This document shows positions 44,935-56,694 of a stretch of 64,000 nucleotides of DNA, piece after piece. The first letter of the stretch is position 1, and each line of letters begins with the position of its first letter. Below the pieces are notes generated by a model. That model did not search any database. It was not told where the DNA came from and worked only from the letters and a program-made list of their open reading frames with translations. A program made the translations under genes and the position numbers. Location of the stretch: NCBI GenBank assembly GCA_002917075.1, contig NTMA01000117.1:1-64000 (forward strand), given 5' to 3'. This DNA is from Hawksworthiomyces lignivorus. Its lineage: Eukaryota; Ascomycota; Sordariomycetes; Ophiostomatales; Ophiostomataceae.

Positions 44935-47900
44935 TTATTCTTCCTTTGTCTCAGAGGAGTTTTCGCCTTCCAAAACAACTTTCTCTGGAGCTGTTTTGCT
45001 CTGTTCCTTGGTCAACCCTTTCCGAATGGCCAGCACACTGTCAACGATAACGGCATCAATGCCTTCTTTAACTTGGCGCTGTTGTATAAATTGTCAGCAA
45101 ACCTAAGGCGAACAAATACTAAGGAAAATGGAGAAACGAGTGGGGGAGGAGGACAATGGGTGATAGTTAGACATACTTCGACCATCTTGGGGTCATTGTT
45201 CTTAGCACCGTAGCTGACGCACACAAGGCCATTCTGCTTGACCACGCGCACCAGCCGCGGGCTGATCACGAGTGGGTCTGCCAGACTGACAACTCCTAGC
45301 AAGTTCCACCGCCGTGCAAAACGGATAGCTTCCTGCAAACTGCTGGCGCGGATGTCACCCACGGGAGCGTTGCCCGCATCCGTCAGGAACAGAATGGGGA
45401 AGTTCGGCTGCTTGAAGGACAGGCACAGGCAGATGTCCGGGTTGAACGAAGAAAACAGAATGTTGCGGCGGCCGCCGTGGGGCTCGCTATCGTAGAGGTC
45501 GTACACTTTCTTGAGGACAGTGTCGCAGAACGAATTGAGCTCAACAGCGTAGGTATCCATGCCGTGTTCCTCGCTCTCCTGCAGCATTGGGTATTTCATC
45601 TCAATGTTGAACCCGACCGACGCGGGAAGCTGCTTAAACAAGTCTTCAAGCGTAGCAAACGGAGCCTGAATAAAGGCGCCACGCGAGTTTGCCTTGAATC
45701 CTTTCTCCTTAAAGTCTCGCGTGTGCTTCATGCGCTCGTTGAGCAGGCTCATATCACTGGCAGAATCATCGAGAGACACAGACATTGCACGGCGTGGCAG
45801 GCGGATGCTAGGTTTTCCTTCTCTCACGCCCCCGCCGTTGATGCTGCTGCCATTGCTGGCAGTAGTACTAGAATCCGCGCCGTTGCCGCTGCTGCTGGCG
45901 GCGCCAGATGCAGCAGCATTTGCGCCGGCGACAGCAGCTGAATCCAACATGGTATCATGTCCGTTGGTCTTGTCTACAACGCTAGCGACATTTTGGCCAT
46001 TTCTGGCGCCATTGCGGCCACCGTTGATGTGTAGGAATTGCTCGAGTGTCAATGTGTGGACGGGAGCATCGATGCCGGTCTCGCTGACAAGGAAGTCGTG
46101 GTAGATCACAGGGATGTGATCCTTGGTGAGTTGGACGTCGAACTCGACATAGTTGGCTCCCAGGTTGGCGGCAGCAATAAATGACGGCACCGTGTTCTCG
46201 CCCAGCTGAAGGGAACGGTTGGAAATCACGTTTTTGCCAAGACCACGGTGGCCAATGACCATGGGTTCCGAAGACACTTTCCGCCAGTACGTTTGTTCCG
46301 AGGTTACTTCCAGGTCGGCGTGAGTAAAAGGCGTGATCACCAAGAAGTTGAAGTTGACCGCACCAATGACTTCAAGGTCAGACGACATGATTGGCACACA
46401 CACATCGCCTTGCAGGTTCATGCGTGTCGAGCCAATGGACTGGCGCACAGTCGACAGCAGGGCTGCGGCGCGGCCAATCTTGTTCTTCTCATTGCCCGAA
46501 TAGGTCGGCACGATGTCGAAGAGAAGCTTTACCTTGCTCAAGTCCTTGGTAGTGAACACAACAGGCTCTGTTGAGATACCTTCTTGGACGGGCAGATCCA
46601 GAACCGTCGGCTCGCCCGTGGCACCGCTGGCGGATACAACGATAGAGAGTGCGGTGTCGAGCTGCGTCTGGTGTGCTTCTTTAAGCGGCACTTTATCCAG
46701 CTTGACCGCCTCAATGTTCTTGCGCATATCCATGGAACCCAAACTGACAAGCACGAGCGTCTCGTCCTTCAAGTAGCGGTGGCCATACGTTCGAACGGGC
46801 GGCGGAGGTGACCCTGAATCATGGCCCGAAGCTTGTCGCGACGCTCCGTTGGAGCGCTTGTCGCTGAGAGACAGGTGGGCATCCGGAGGAGAGGTGCTTA
46901 GAGGTGTCTTCTCCAATGCTGCCAGTGACGCGCCATTTGCAGATTTCTCACTGGCGCCGCCTAGAGCTTCTGCCCCAGGAGGCAGCCGCGAATTTTCCAG
47001 AAGGAAGTTGGCCAGGTCCAGATGTCCGCGTAATGCCGCATGCTCCTTGGCCGTCCACCCAGATGAATCGGCCTTGTCGACGTCGGCACCGGCCTCCACG
47101 AGCAAGCGCGCAACCGACAAATGGCCATCAACAGCGGCAATGTGCAGAGGTGTCCAGGCAAAAGATTTCTCGGCAAGCTCCACATCCGCTTTTTGTATGT
47201 CACTGCCCTCCAGCAGAACTTTGGCGCAGCTGTCGTGCCCGAAGCGGGCGGCGACGTGCAGTGCAGTCTCTCCCGTGTGGTCCTGCCAGTTGATGTCGAC
47301 CCCAGCATTGACGAGCAGCTGTAGGATCTTTGCATGGTTATGCTTGGTTGCAATCGCGAGGACAGCGCTTGACCTGGGCGTGGCCCGGCGTACCTGGCCC
47401 TTGCGATCGTTGCCACCTTGCCAGTCCTCGCTGCGGAGCAGCGTTTCCGTGGTCAAGGGATGGCCACCAATGACGCTCAGGTGCAGAGGCGCAAAACCTT
47501 CATTGTCCTCCCATTCCGGTGCATCGATGCCATTTTCCACATTATATTGGCCCCATGCTTGCATCCGTGAAAGCAGAGCCTCGCAGACGACGACAAAGCC
47601 GAACTGCGCAGCATAGTGCAGCGGCATGCGACCAAACGAATCGCGGGTGCTGAGCGACGGCCGCTGCGCCGGGGTCAGGTTGTCCAGCAGGAAGGAAAGG
47701 ATTTGTACACGAACGTCGCTGGCTTCTAGCGGCCGCGCCTCGTTAGTAGAGCTAGCGCGCGGGAGGGGCATCGGCGATGCAGCGGGAGTGAGATACTGCG
47801 TAGCATAGTGGTTCATATGTGGGAATGAGTTGAGGGTGCTGGCAGATTCTTCTCCTTCTGCATCAGGCGGTGCAGATTTGCTCCGACCGATGTGGATGAC

Positions 47901-49134
47901 CAGTCGATGGATGCAGTTCCGCTGGTTGATGTCATCTGGCTCATCAATGGTCTGCAAGTGCTGCAGCAAAAAGCGAATGACCTCAGACTTGCGAGCAGAA
48001 ATGGCACGCTGAAGCAAATTCAGCAAGAGACCCTGCGAAGATGATGGCAGCGGCACTACCGGCAGGGCTGATGCCGATGCCGATGCTTCTGGTTCAGCTG
48101 TTGGCTGGCGCTCATCCAAGTCGACTTGGGCCTCACGTAGATAGCCCTCGAGGTCCTTGATGCTGTCGTCCTGGATGGCACGGTCAATCTTGTCGAGAAG
48201 GGCGTTCGACAAACTGAGCATGGCCTTTGTAGAAGCACGCCCAAGCGAGCGAATCGAGCGTTCAGACCTGGCGTCGTCATTCTGGCTGACATCAGAGAAG
48301 GCCTGTAGCCAGCGCTGGACCTCGGCGAGAAGGCGAGGAACGGATGTGTCGCGTGCAAATGGGCACGGGTCAACTTTTGTGGCAAGGTAGCGGTGTTGAG
48401 TGGTGGTGTTTGGCACTTTCTTGTCGATCTTCTTGGTGATCTTCACGAAGCCACGTCGGTTTGTCTCGCCAAACCACTGCAGGTTGCGCAGCTGGCCGCG
48501 GAGCTCCAGCAGAGCGCCCATCAGCTCTTCAGCCTCATCCTGATCGAGGCTGGCCACGATGTCGGGAGAGACGCCATAGCGGTCTTGAAAGAGGCGAATG
48601 CGGCGTCGGGTATCGGCGTATTTCTTGTTGTAGAAAGAGTCGACGTCTTCAAGATTCCGATCCAAGGCGAAAAAGAATTCTGTATTTTTCGAACGAGAAG
48701 AAGAAGAAAAGGAATGGTTAGGCTACGGCCCGCGCGGCGTCCAGACGGAAGAAGAGAAAGAGCAGGCAAAAGGAAGAACAGGACGAATATTTTCATATAA
48801 GACAAATGAAAGGTACAAGACGGGACAACACGACATGGCAGCGGGACATGTGGGCATACAGGGGGAGAGTGATGGAGCGACTGTGGTGAGGAATAGCAAA
48901 AAGCAAAGAGGTGTGAGGGTTCCCACCTGCAAGATCCGCAGTCTCTCCTCTCTTTGCTGTCTCGGCAGCCGCCTTGACGAGCTTCTTCAGTCCCTTGTAG
49001 TTGATGTAGGAGGAAGCCCACTCGGGCACCTGATTTCGTGGCAGGCTGATGGTGTTAGCGAATTGGCCAGAGGCAAATAAGAGAGGAAACGGGCGAGATG
49101 CGTTCCAGCCAACCTACTTTCTCCCAAACTTCAT
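44935..49134 (-). CDS. GDE1: glycerophosphodiester phosphodiesterase with SPX and ankyrin repeats
   Basis: Four exons (49134-49118, 49045-48927, 48679-45177, 45078-44935) encode 1260 aa, near yeast Gde1 (1223). The first coding exon is only 17 nt, and the joined N terminus MKFGRNLPRNQVPEWASSYI is the canonical SPX start. Introns are 72, 247 and 98 bp; the last junction gives KMVE-RQVKEGIDAVIVDSVLAI. Domains are SPX (1 to about 200, phosphate/inositol-pyrophosphate sensing), ankyrin repeats (about 385-625, e.g. TGETALHVAARFGHDSCAKV) and GDPD (about 850-1245). Catalytic blocks IGHRGLGKN, GENTVPSF, EFDVQLTKDHIPVIYHD and NIEMKYP are intact, so it should hydrolyse glycerophosphocholine/inositol. 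Intact catalysis argues against a PHO81/NUC-2 paralog with a degenerate GDPD domain. It is convergent with the transporter gene. Confidence 0.93.
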
Positions 49135-50003
49135 ATTGGCGGTGTCGTAAACAAAAAAACAGAGAGATCTGTCGCTATATTTATAGATTTTTTGAATCAA
49201 TTTGTGAAGAGTCGTTGCTCGTAATATTCGCTGCAATAGCTTCCAGACAGAACGAGGGAAGCAATCCACGCTCCAGCTTTGACTGACAGAAAGGAGGCAC
49301 GTGGGACGTCTCGTGCTCGTTTCAAGTAGAATCGTAGGAAAGTTAAAAGATAAAAGATGCAGCCGTGCAGTACTCCGTTCGTGTATCAGGAGAAACCGGT
49401 GGACAATTGACGAAGACGTTGCCAAGGTACTGACGCCATTGAATGATGAGTGAGAGGTGTAGTTTGTCTAGAAAATGGATGGGACGAGAAAGGAAGAAAA
49501 AGAAGGAGACATTCCAGAAGAGCAGGGACAAATATAGAAAGTGGAGGGAAATATTAGATATCAATAACTAGAGGGAGACAACCAGGAGCATAAGAGGGAG
49601 TGAGTGACAACGGCAGACAGACAGAGGGAAGACCAAACGGAGAGACACCGGCTTGGACGGCAGCTGTCTGCGTTCAGAGCTCTGGTTGGTCAGAGAGAGC
49701 AGTAGAGAGGGAGAAGCTTGAAGATGGCAGAGCTCAGAGAAAAGTGACAGAAGATGGCGAATCCACCTGTAGGGGACGGGGAAACGCCAAGAAAAGTGCC
49801 GCAGAAGTCAGAGTGTACTCGTACACCGTAGGAATGGGTTCTGTAGTGGGGGGAGAAGAAACTGATAAAAACTGGAGAAGAGGCAGATGATATGCAAGCT
49901 AGGACTGCTTATACTAGTTTTTGCATGGCTTACTGCGTGGATCGTACGTATTATTTTTGCCCTCATGGTTCTCTAGCCTGCAATATCTCCAGTCTTTTTT
50001 TCT

Positions 50004-50041
<38 letters not shown>

Positions 50042-51900
50042 CATTCGTTTTTAACGGAGATGAGGAAACCAAAAATAAAGAACACGGAGTAGACCCAAAA
50101 AAAGACCAACAACAATGAAATCATATGTGGAGCTGAGCCCGTTGTAGCTGTCTGAGCGATGTACAAAGTAGTACAAAGATACCGTAGGACCGCGGTGTGA
50201 CTTGCTCAGAGCTTCTCTGTGTCTGCATGTACTCCGTATTCAAGGATTTTTTATATATGAATATTTTTTCTTCTCTTCTTTCAATAGCTGCCCATATAAT
50301 ATATGGAATTGATTTGCTTCTTCTTACGTGACAGCTTTCCAAGTTTACTATTACGGATTATGCAGTTTTTAGCTTTACCCAAGCACAACTCTGTTTGAGG
50401 ATTCCTTCTTTTTTCCCTCTTTTCTTCAACGTTTCCCCCTCTCTCACCCCTTCTTTCCTCTGTCTGCTATTCCGCATCTTCCCTCCGTAACCCTCTTCCG
50501 TAATCTTCCTTTTTTTCAATTTTTTATTCCCTTCTGTTTCCCTCGTTCTTTCTGCTGCTAAGCTGCCAAAGAAACAAAGAAGCTACCCCACCACTTGACC
50601 AGTCAGAGCGCTGTAGTGGCGTCCCGTGGATGGGCCCCCGCTCCCTACTGGCCGGAATTTTTAAACTTTTTTTTTGCCTGCCTGGTGCTTCTTGCTATAG
50701 CCAAAGTCCCGCTTCTAGACTCAGTAGGAAAGAGCAAGCGGCACAAAAAAAGTCGGTCGGTTTATCGTCGGCAAGTGCAGCATCCTTTCGGTGCAGAAGG
50801 GGCGAGACGCTGGTTTCTTGCCTTGTGCTATTTTTCTATTGATGCAGTGTGGTGCACGTGAAACTGAGGCAAGATGAAGGCGATTTTTCTCTGGTGGGGA
50901 TGGCGACAGCTAGAATTAGCAGGCAGTCTCGTGCACAATTGCCTCTTTTGGCCAGACCTGGTTGACCCTGTCCGACGCGCCAGCCCGGCAATGCCGTACT
51001 CCTAAAGTACAGCGCCAGAGAAACCCCCAGATGGCGTCAATGGAGTCCTCCTTACGCCGCTCTCCTTGTGTACTGGCTGCGCATCGCCGATTTTCCAGAA
51101 GGGCAGAGAGGCCAATGCAGAAAACGTAAGACCCTCTACGTGTTCATGCAGGGGATGTAACTTCGGAGACGAGAGAGGAGAGAACAGAAGAGAAAAGGGA
51201 AGAGAAGAGGGAAAGCAGGCATGCAGTTGATTGGAATGTGTACGGATGATGAGGGTGCCCAGTTACATCAAAATGAAAGAATCAAAAATATCAGTCACTT
51301 GATGACCCGCTCAGTTGACCCCGGCTGGCTGGCGGGCTGGCTGACTGGCGGCTGCGAGACCCAACCCCAAGAGGTCACCTGCTGGGCTGGCTAGCTCCAA
51401 AAAACGTTAAAGCAAGCTTTTCTCGTGTCGTTCCTGGAGCTAACGCACAAAGGGTCCTCTCGTACCGCGGAAACTTTCGTGTCACATGGATTCATGATGA
51501 GAAACGCAACCGGGTAGTGGTCAATTGGAGGAAGGCAAAATGCTGTGCTTGGTTGGAAAGCGGCATGGAATTCTGCAACTGAGAAGCCACCAGGACAAGG
51601 AACGCGGGGATGGACAGCGGGGTCTGGGCTGTTCAAGTCCAATGGCCACTTGAGAGGTTGAGCCTGTTGGAGGAAAATTAGCATGTCAGCATGATTGGCA
51701 TCTTCTCTATAGCACTGGTTTCCTGGACACTCGTTTCTAGTGGTGTCGTTTTGCTAATCGAAGACAGAACGACAAAGATGGCTTAGGAAATGAGTCTTCT
51801 TTCTAGACATAGGATATACATTTTCTCTCATATATACAGAATAGATGATTAAATTGTAGCGTAGAGCAGTAGCTCTCGCTCGTTTGTAGGGCAGCTTTTT
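49135..51900. other. intergenic region upstream of GDE1
   Basis: 2.8 kb with no supported gene. It includes the GDE1 leader, a 36-T run (50006-50041), three TACTCCGT-type motifs (49371, about 50084, about 50230), a CT-rich block at 50400-50560 and GGCTGGCT short repeats near 51320-51395. Small open frames (49600-49890, 50595-50861, 51391-51684) show no domain. Confidence 0.5.
50006..50041. repeat. poly-T tract, 36 nt
   Basis: An uninterrupted run of T in non-coding DNA. It is unlikely to be a poly(A) remnant of a retrocopy, because no coding remnant adjoins it on the expected side. Confidence 0.9.
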
Positions 51901-54900
51901 TCAGCCGCTAGACAGGGCAGCCTTTGCTGTGCCGAGCCGGAGCAGATCGTAGGGCGACCGGGCCATGAATTCCATCGGCCGGGGCTCGTCGGCTTGGCCG
52001 CATTCCTCCTGCTGCTGCCAATGGGTGCGCTTCCCTAGCGACAAGAAGTCAGCGAGGAGGCGCGCGCCGCGCGTGCTGTCCTGGGTGTGCAGCGCGCGGG
52101 CCGATAGCAGCGTCTCGAGCGACACACCGCGTGCTGTCTCTTTCAGCTGGCTGTCGGGGAGCGAGAGCTGCTGCAGCAGCGACTGCAGGAGGATCTCCTT
52201 GAGGCGGTCCTCGAGGAGGTCGCCGACGGCTGCCGTATCTACGGTGATGTGGTGCTCCAGAATGGGCATGGTGGGCGGCGCGGAGCGGGGCTGCGCCTCC
52301 TCCTCCTCTCCGGCGGACACGGAGGTGGCCGCTAGCTTGCTCGGCGCCACGTTCTGTAGGTAGGACGCGAATCGCACGCTGAACGGCACGGTGGTCCGCG
52401 TCAAGAAGGCCTGGTACGCGGCCGGCAAAGGGGTTGTGGCGGCGACGGGTTCTTCCATCGTGAAGGGCTCCTCCATCGCGACGGGCTCCTCCATCGCGAC
52501 GGGCTCTTCCAGCCCGTATGCTTCTTCCATCGGATACGCCTCTTCCATCGCGTAGGGCTCTTCCACCGCTGCGGGCTCTTCCATTGTGCCTGCCACCAAC
52601 TCCGCCTCGCCTGGCCCCATCACCACCGTCTCCATAAAGGACTCCATGATGTGCGCGCAGGCCGCGAAGACCGCGGCCGCGGCCTCGTGGACGGCCTTGC
52701 GCTGGGCCGCGCGGCGGTACAGCTGCTGCTCGCGCGCGACGCGCTGCGGGCGCTCGCCGAGGTGGGCGAGCTGGATGGTCCAGGAGGCGATGGACGCGGA
52801 CGCGGCGTCGGCATCGGCGCCGGTGCCGGCACCTGTGCGGGCTACGAGGGCCTGGCGGGCGAAGCCGACGATCTGGTCGAGCCGGGCGAGGTACTGCTGG
52901 GTCTCGGCGACGAAGACGGCGCGGACGAGGCGGCCGGCGCCGTCGTGGCGGGGGGCGCGGAAGCTAAAGGTCGCCACGGAGGCGGCCTGGTCGGCGGGCG
53001 GCGGCCGCAGGGGGGAGCGGGCGGCGGCGACGGACAGCAGCAGGCGGATCTTGAGGGCGAGCTTGCGGGCGTAGCGCTCCTCGCGCAGCAGCAGCGGGGT
53101 GAGCAGGGCGGCGTGGTCGGCGAGGGCGCGCAGGAGGGCGCGGGCGGCGGGGGCGTCGAGGGCGTCGAGGACGCAGTTGAAGAAGCGGCCGAGGGTGCGG
53201 GCGGTGACGACGCTGGCGGTGGTGGTGGCGGCGTCGCCGTCGCCGTCGCCCTCGACGCCGACGAGCATGCGGCGGCCGGCGTCGGCCAGGAAGGCGGCAA
53301 AGACGACGGCGGCGTGGCGCACCTGGCCGAGCGACAGCAGGCCGGTCAGCACGGCGTCCAGCACGGCCAGGTCGACGGTGGCGCGCTGGACGACGTAGCC
53401 GTCGGCCAGGGCGACGTCGTGGGCGCGGGCCCAGGCGCGGTGGGGCGCGTGGGCGGCGACGTCGTCGACGGTGCGGCGGCGCAGCTTGGGCCCGCGCGAG
53501 TCAAGGGCGACCAGGCGGCGCAGCAGCCGGTAGAAGCCCAGCAGGTCGCCGCGCGCGCGGTGGTGGTGCAGCAGGCACACGAGCGTCTGCTGCGACGGCC
53601 GCAGCCGCGTGTCCAGCAGCAGCGACTCAGCCACCAGGCCGCCCAGCGAGTGCCGCCCCACGGCCGTGAAGCCCAGCAGCAGCGCGTTGTAGTTGTGCAC
53701 GCCCGGCGGCGCGCTCGACACCAGCAGGTTGTAGCACAGCTTGGCCACCCAGTACTTGGTGCGGCGGTCGTACCACTGCGGCGGCGGCTTCGTCGTCTCG
53801 CCCGACTGTCGCTGCCACTGCTGCCACGGCCGCGTCTTTTTGGCACCGAACCACGGCGCCGGAATCGGCGCCGCGTCCTGCCGCAGCGCCTCCTGCCAGT
53901 CCTGGAAGATGCGCCGCGTGGCCTCGGTCGCCTGCAGCCGCGCCGTCAGCGTCGCCCGCGGGTCCAGGTCCGGCACCTGGTACCGCGGGTAGCCCTCGGA
54001 CCGCAGCAGCCGGATCGCCGTCCACGGCGAGTCCAGGTCCGCCATCGACGCCCGCTGCGCCGCCTCGTCGCCCGGGTGCTCCAGCCGGTGCGCCTCCTCC
54101 AGCAGCGCGTCCACCAGCGCGCTCGTCGCCGCCGTCATCCGCTCAAACTGCACCGGCGTCTGCGGGTCGCGCTCCGTCGCCGCGCCGCCGCCCGCCTGCT
54201 CCTCCTCGTCGTACACGCTCTCGTTGTACACATCCTCCACGCCGCCCTCCTCGCCCTCGTGGTAGTACCGCTGCATGTACTCCCGCTCCTGCCGCCGCTG
54301 CAGCGCCTCCACGCTGGCCTCCTCCTCCACCAGCAGCGCCGCCTCGATCGCGTCCAGCCCCCCGTCCGGCGCCGGCCGCCGCGTCCAGAACCGCCGCGTC
54401 AGCCCGTACTGCTCGTGCAGCCACGACAGCGCCGCCTCCCGCTGCCGCGCGCTCGCCGCGTGCCGCTCCAGCTGCGCCAGCGGCACGCAGATGGCCTTGA
54501 TGCCCTCCACCACCTCGTACGGCGACATTGTCGTGCCGTGTATCTCCGCCGGATCTGCCACCGCCGGGCCCGCGGGGCCTGCCAGCCCCAGCGCGAGGCT
54601 GCAGTCTGCCGTCGAGGACTCCTGGAGCACCCGCTCTAGGTCGCGCCGGGCCTTGTCGAGCCGCTCGTCGAGGTTCTTGCGCCGCCGGTCTTTGCGGCTT
54701 GCGTCGGCAACCGCAGCTGTCGCCATGATGGCCGAGTAAAAAGCCGTAAATATCTCGGCCGCGCCGGCCTTCCTTCTGCCATTTCGTACTGCTGTGCCCG
54801 ACGGAGAGGTGGCCGGCACCATCGTCGGTCGCCGGCTCACCGCATTGTGATAGTAGGAAGAGCGCTGGATGCGGCTGCTGCCGTTGCCGTCGTGGAGCAG

Positions 54901-54972
54901 CTTGTGCAGGCCCTTGCGGCGACAGCTGCTGCAGATGTGGCTCCGAGGAGCTCGCAACCACAGGTTCTGCAT
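51901..54972 (-). CDS. PPR-like organellar protein with internal hexapeptide repeats
   Basis: A single exon of 1023 aa. The basic N terminus MQNLWLRAPRSHICSSCRRK contains a CxxC and looks like a mitochondrial presequence. A central region (about 400-620) has helical repeats reminiscent of pentatricopeptide repeats, for example VHNYNALLLGFTAVGRHSLG, TLVCLLHHHRARGDLLGFYR and LDAVLTGLLSLGQVRHAAVV. In fungi such proteins act in mitochondrial RNA processing or translation; the target cannot be inferred. Residues of about 795-843 are eight hexapeptide repeats of the form x-Met-Glu-Glu-Pro/Ala-x, encoded by a minisatellite. The third positions are almost all G/C, producing a 662-codon antisense frame that is not a gene. 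The PPR assignment is moderate; the gene itself is well supported by length and conserved-looking termini. Confidence 0.75.
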   Translation of the reverse strand: MQNLWLRAPRSHICSSCRRKGLHKLLHDGNGSSRIQRSSYYHNAVSRRPTMVPATSPSGTAVRNGRRKAGAAEIFTAFYSAIMATAAVADASRKDRRRKNLDERLDKARRDLERVLQESSTADCSLALGLAGPAGPAVADPAEIHGTTMSPYEVVEGIKAICVPLAQLERHAASARQREAALSWLHEQYGLTRRFWTRRPAPDGGLDAIEAALLVEEEASVEALQRRQEREYMQRYYHEGEEGGVEDVYNESVYDEEEQAGGGAATERDPQTPVQFERMTAATSALVDALLEEAHRLEHPGDEAAQRASMADLDSPWTAIRLLRSEGYPRYQVPDLDPRATLTARLQATEATRRIFQDWQEALRQDAAPIPAPWFGAKKTRPWQQWQRQSGETTKPPPQWYDRRTKYWVAKLCYNLLVSSAPPGVHNYNALLLGFTAVGRHSLGGLVAESLLLDTRLRPSQQTLVCLLHHHRARGDLLGFYRLLRRLVALDSRGPKLRRRTVDDVAAHAPHRAWARAHDVALADGYVVQRATVDLAVLDAVLTGLLSLGQVRHAAVVFAAFLADAGRRMLVGVEGDGDGDAATTTASVVTARTLGRFFNCVLDALDAPAARALLRALADHAALLTPLLLREERYARKLALKIRLLLSVAAARSPLRPPPADQAASVATFSFRAPRHDGAGRLVRAVFVAETQQYLARLDQIVGFARQALVARTGAGTGADADAASASIASWTIQLAHLGERPQRVAREQQLYRRAAQRKAVHEAAAAVFAACAHIMESFMETVVMGPGEAELVAGTMEEPAAVEEPYAMEEAYPMEEAYGLEEPVAMEEPVAMEEPFTMEEPVAATTPLPAAYQAFLTRTTVPFSVRFASYLQNVAPSKLAATSVSAGEEEEAQPRSAPPTMPILEHHITVDTAAVGDLLEDRLKEILLQSLLQQLSLPDSQLKETARGVSLETLLSARALHTQDSTRGARLLADFLSLGKRTHWQQQEECGQADEPRPMEFMARSPYDLLRLGTAKAALSSG
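52441..52590 (-). repeat. 18-bp coding minisatellite, about 8 copies
   Basis: Tandem 18-bp units read on the minus strand as (A/T/P/G)-(M/V/L)-E-E-(P/A)-(V/Y/F/A). Two adjacent units in the 52460-52500 region are nearly identical, while outer units have diverged at third and some first positions. It lies inside the PPR-like gene and preserves frame. Confidence 0.9.
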
Positions 54973-55454
54973 GGCTGGAGCATAGCTCCGGAGAGAAATG
55001 TGTCGGTAGATATCAATTGGCCCTGGAAGTGCAATTTCAGGGCTCCAGAGTTGCTATACAGTGAAAAGGAAGGGTGATTCAGGTCGTGCAACTCGTTTTC
55101 TCGTGATGATGTGAAGTTGGGAAAATTGGCAGTTCTTTGTTCACATCATGCCACTAAGAAGCTGCGACCCGCTTCCGGCATTGTACTAATTAAGGCCGCA
55201 CACTGTATGATTCCCCCCAAAACAACACAACGTATACAGTATCCAAGCACTGTATATATACGATACACTGTAGCTCCCTAATTGCTCAGACGCTCATAGG
55301 CTGAAGCACTCATTCAGAGCTTGAGAACGACCTAAGCAGATTGATGTCGAACAAGACACTTGTTTTCTGCACTTCACCTGCTGCAAGACAAGAAGCGCTA
55401 CTCTTTATATTTTATTTAGAGTAGACTTCTATTTCTGGCGAGGACCTTCTTACA
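54973..55454. promoter_or_regulatory. divergent promoter between PPR-like and CZIB genes
   Basis: A 482-bp bidirectional interval with a TATA-like stretch (TGTATATATACGATACACTG, about 55251-55270) ahead of the CZIB gene. No specific factor site is claimed. Confidence 0.4.
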
Positions 55455-56299
55455 ATGTTCTCCCTAACGCTCACAGCGGAGCTGAACGGGTGCGTATCTC
55501 ATCGCCTTCTCATGGCACTTTTTTGATCTTCACAAGGGCTGTCTGCAGAGTCTGACCAGAACGTCAGGGTCACCAACCTCCGTCCAGTTGATACTCAAGA
55601 TGCAGCGTTCTGGTACACATTCAAAGTGCAATGCACATCTTGTCGCGAGACGCATGCCAACTGGGTCAGCCTGAGTCGGTTTGTATGTTTGCTCCCAGAG
55701 ATAATTTTTGGACTCCCTATTTTTCGGTGACATCTTGACGGGTTGCAGGCCTTATATGTGAATTGAGAGAATTGCTAACAGGGCCATTTCCAGGAGCAAA
55801 ATGAAATGAGTGGCAGCAGAGGCGAAGCAAACTTTGTCTGGAAGTGCAAGAACTGCAAGGTAGCAAAGAGACAGCCAATGCTTTACATGTTCTACGCTGA
55901 TTTGTATGATCTGCTGACAAACACTGGCTAGAGAGAATCCTCGGCCACCATTAAGGCTGCAGCAAAGCCGTACGAGCAGACGGAGCCGGCCAAGGCGCAG
56001 AGCATCATTGAGTTCGACTGCCGTGGCCTGGAGTTTACCGAGTTTAAGCCAGAGGTATGGAGACTCAACCAGGCGGGACACAAGGACCTCATCCTTGCAG
56101 CCTCTGTCTAATTTCATCTCGCATCTTCCATGGTACAGAACACTGACAGAAGCAGGGAGAGTGGCTCGCAGATGGACTCGAGTCGGGAACCAAGTTTACT
56201 GGTATTGACCTCACCGAGGGTGACTGGTTTGACTACGACGAGAAGGCCGGTGAGGAGGTGAGCATTGTTGGCCAGAAGTGGGAAATTCGGCGTGCTTGA
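55455..56299 (+). CDS. CXXC zinc-binding protein CZIB (DUF866, C1orf123 family)
   Basis: Five small exons (55455-55489, 55568-55682, 55794-55859, 55932-56054, 56156-56299) encode 160 aa, the usual family length. Introns of 78, 111, 72 and 101 bp all have GT-AG ends. The first acceptor (CGTCAG at 55567) is chosen because it alone gives LTAELNGVTNLRP in frame. Two CxxC pairs, C34-C37 (QCTSCRE) and C68-C71 (KCKNCK), form the family's single zinc site. The C terminus has FDCRGLEFTEFKP and TEGDWFDYDEKAGEEVSIVG, typical of DUF866. The protein is conserved from fungi to humans and its cellular role is poorly known. It is in tandem with the Rpr2/Snm1-like gene, 395 bp downstream. Confidence 0.93.
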
Positions 56300-56694
56300 G
56301 ATACGGACTAGAGATATGGGGCGTTTACTTTGGGGTTGACGGAGTGGGCATAGGGCAGTGTATGGTTCTTATCATCATATACGTGAAGATGAATGAGCAT
56401 GAGAAAGAGGACCAAGAATCCAGCACACTGTGACGCTGAATGCAGGTTCTCCTGCAGAAAAACTGCGTGCTGAGACCCTTACGTTACAGCGGTGTTAGTG
56501 TAGTTTGTTCTTCTCTCCACTGGACCACCACCCCACTGGCCAAATTTTTGTCCACTAGCGGTGAATGCGATTTCTCGAATTTCTGCCGGCCAAAAAAAAA
56601 GTCAACAGTCGGAAAGCCCATCGTCCTCCCAACATATCTTCCTGATGTAGCCCACAGCGTATCGCACCACACCAAACTACGTACTGAATTTAGT
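56300..56694. other. short intergenic region and 5' leader
   Basis: Spacer between CZIB and the Rpr2/Snm1-like gene. The frame is open upstream of 56695 back to 56440, but that stretch contains the A-run near 56590 and lacks similarity, so it is treated as leader. An AAATTTTTGT element lies at about 56540. Confidence 0.45.

Noticed and set aside
50595..50861. 88-codon plus-strand frame after a CT-rich block
   Set aside because: Begins at TTG, no domain, and the overlapping alternative frame is equally open.
51440..51475. sequence TCCTCTCGTAC, matching the sarcin-ricin loop of large-subunit rRNA on the reverse strand
   Set aside because: The match is only about 11-13 nt and the flanks do not resemble rRNA, so an rRNA fragment is not supported.
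52651..54639. 662-codon open frame antisense to the PPR-like gene
   Set aside because: It mirrors a coding frame with nearly all G/C third positions. Its composition (Arg/His/Gly/Gln/Ala) has no domain, and the opposite frame has a presequence and a coherent protein.
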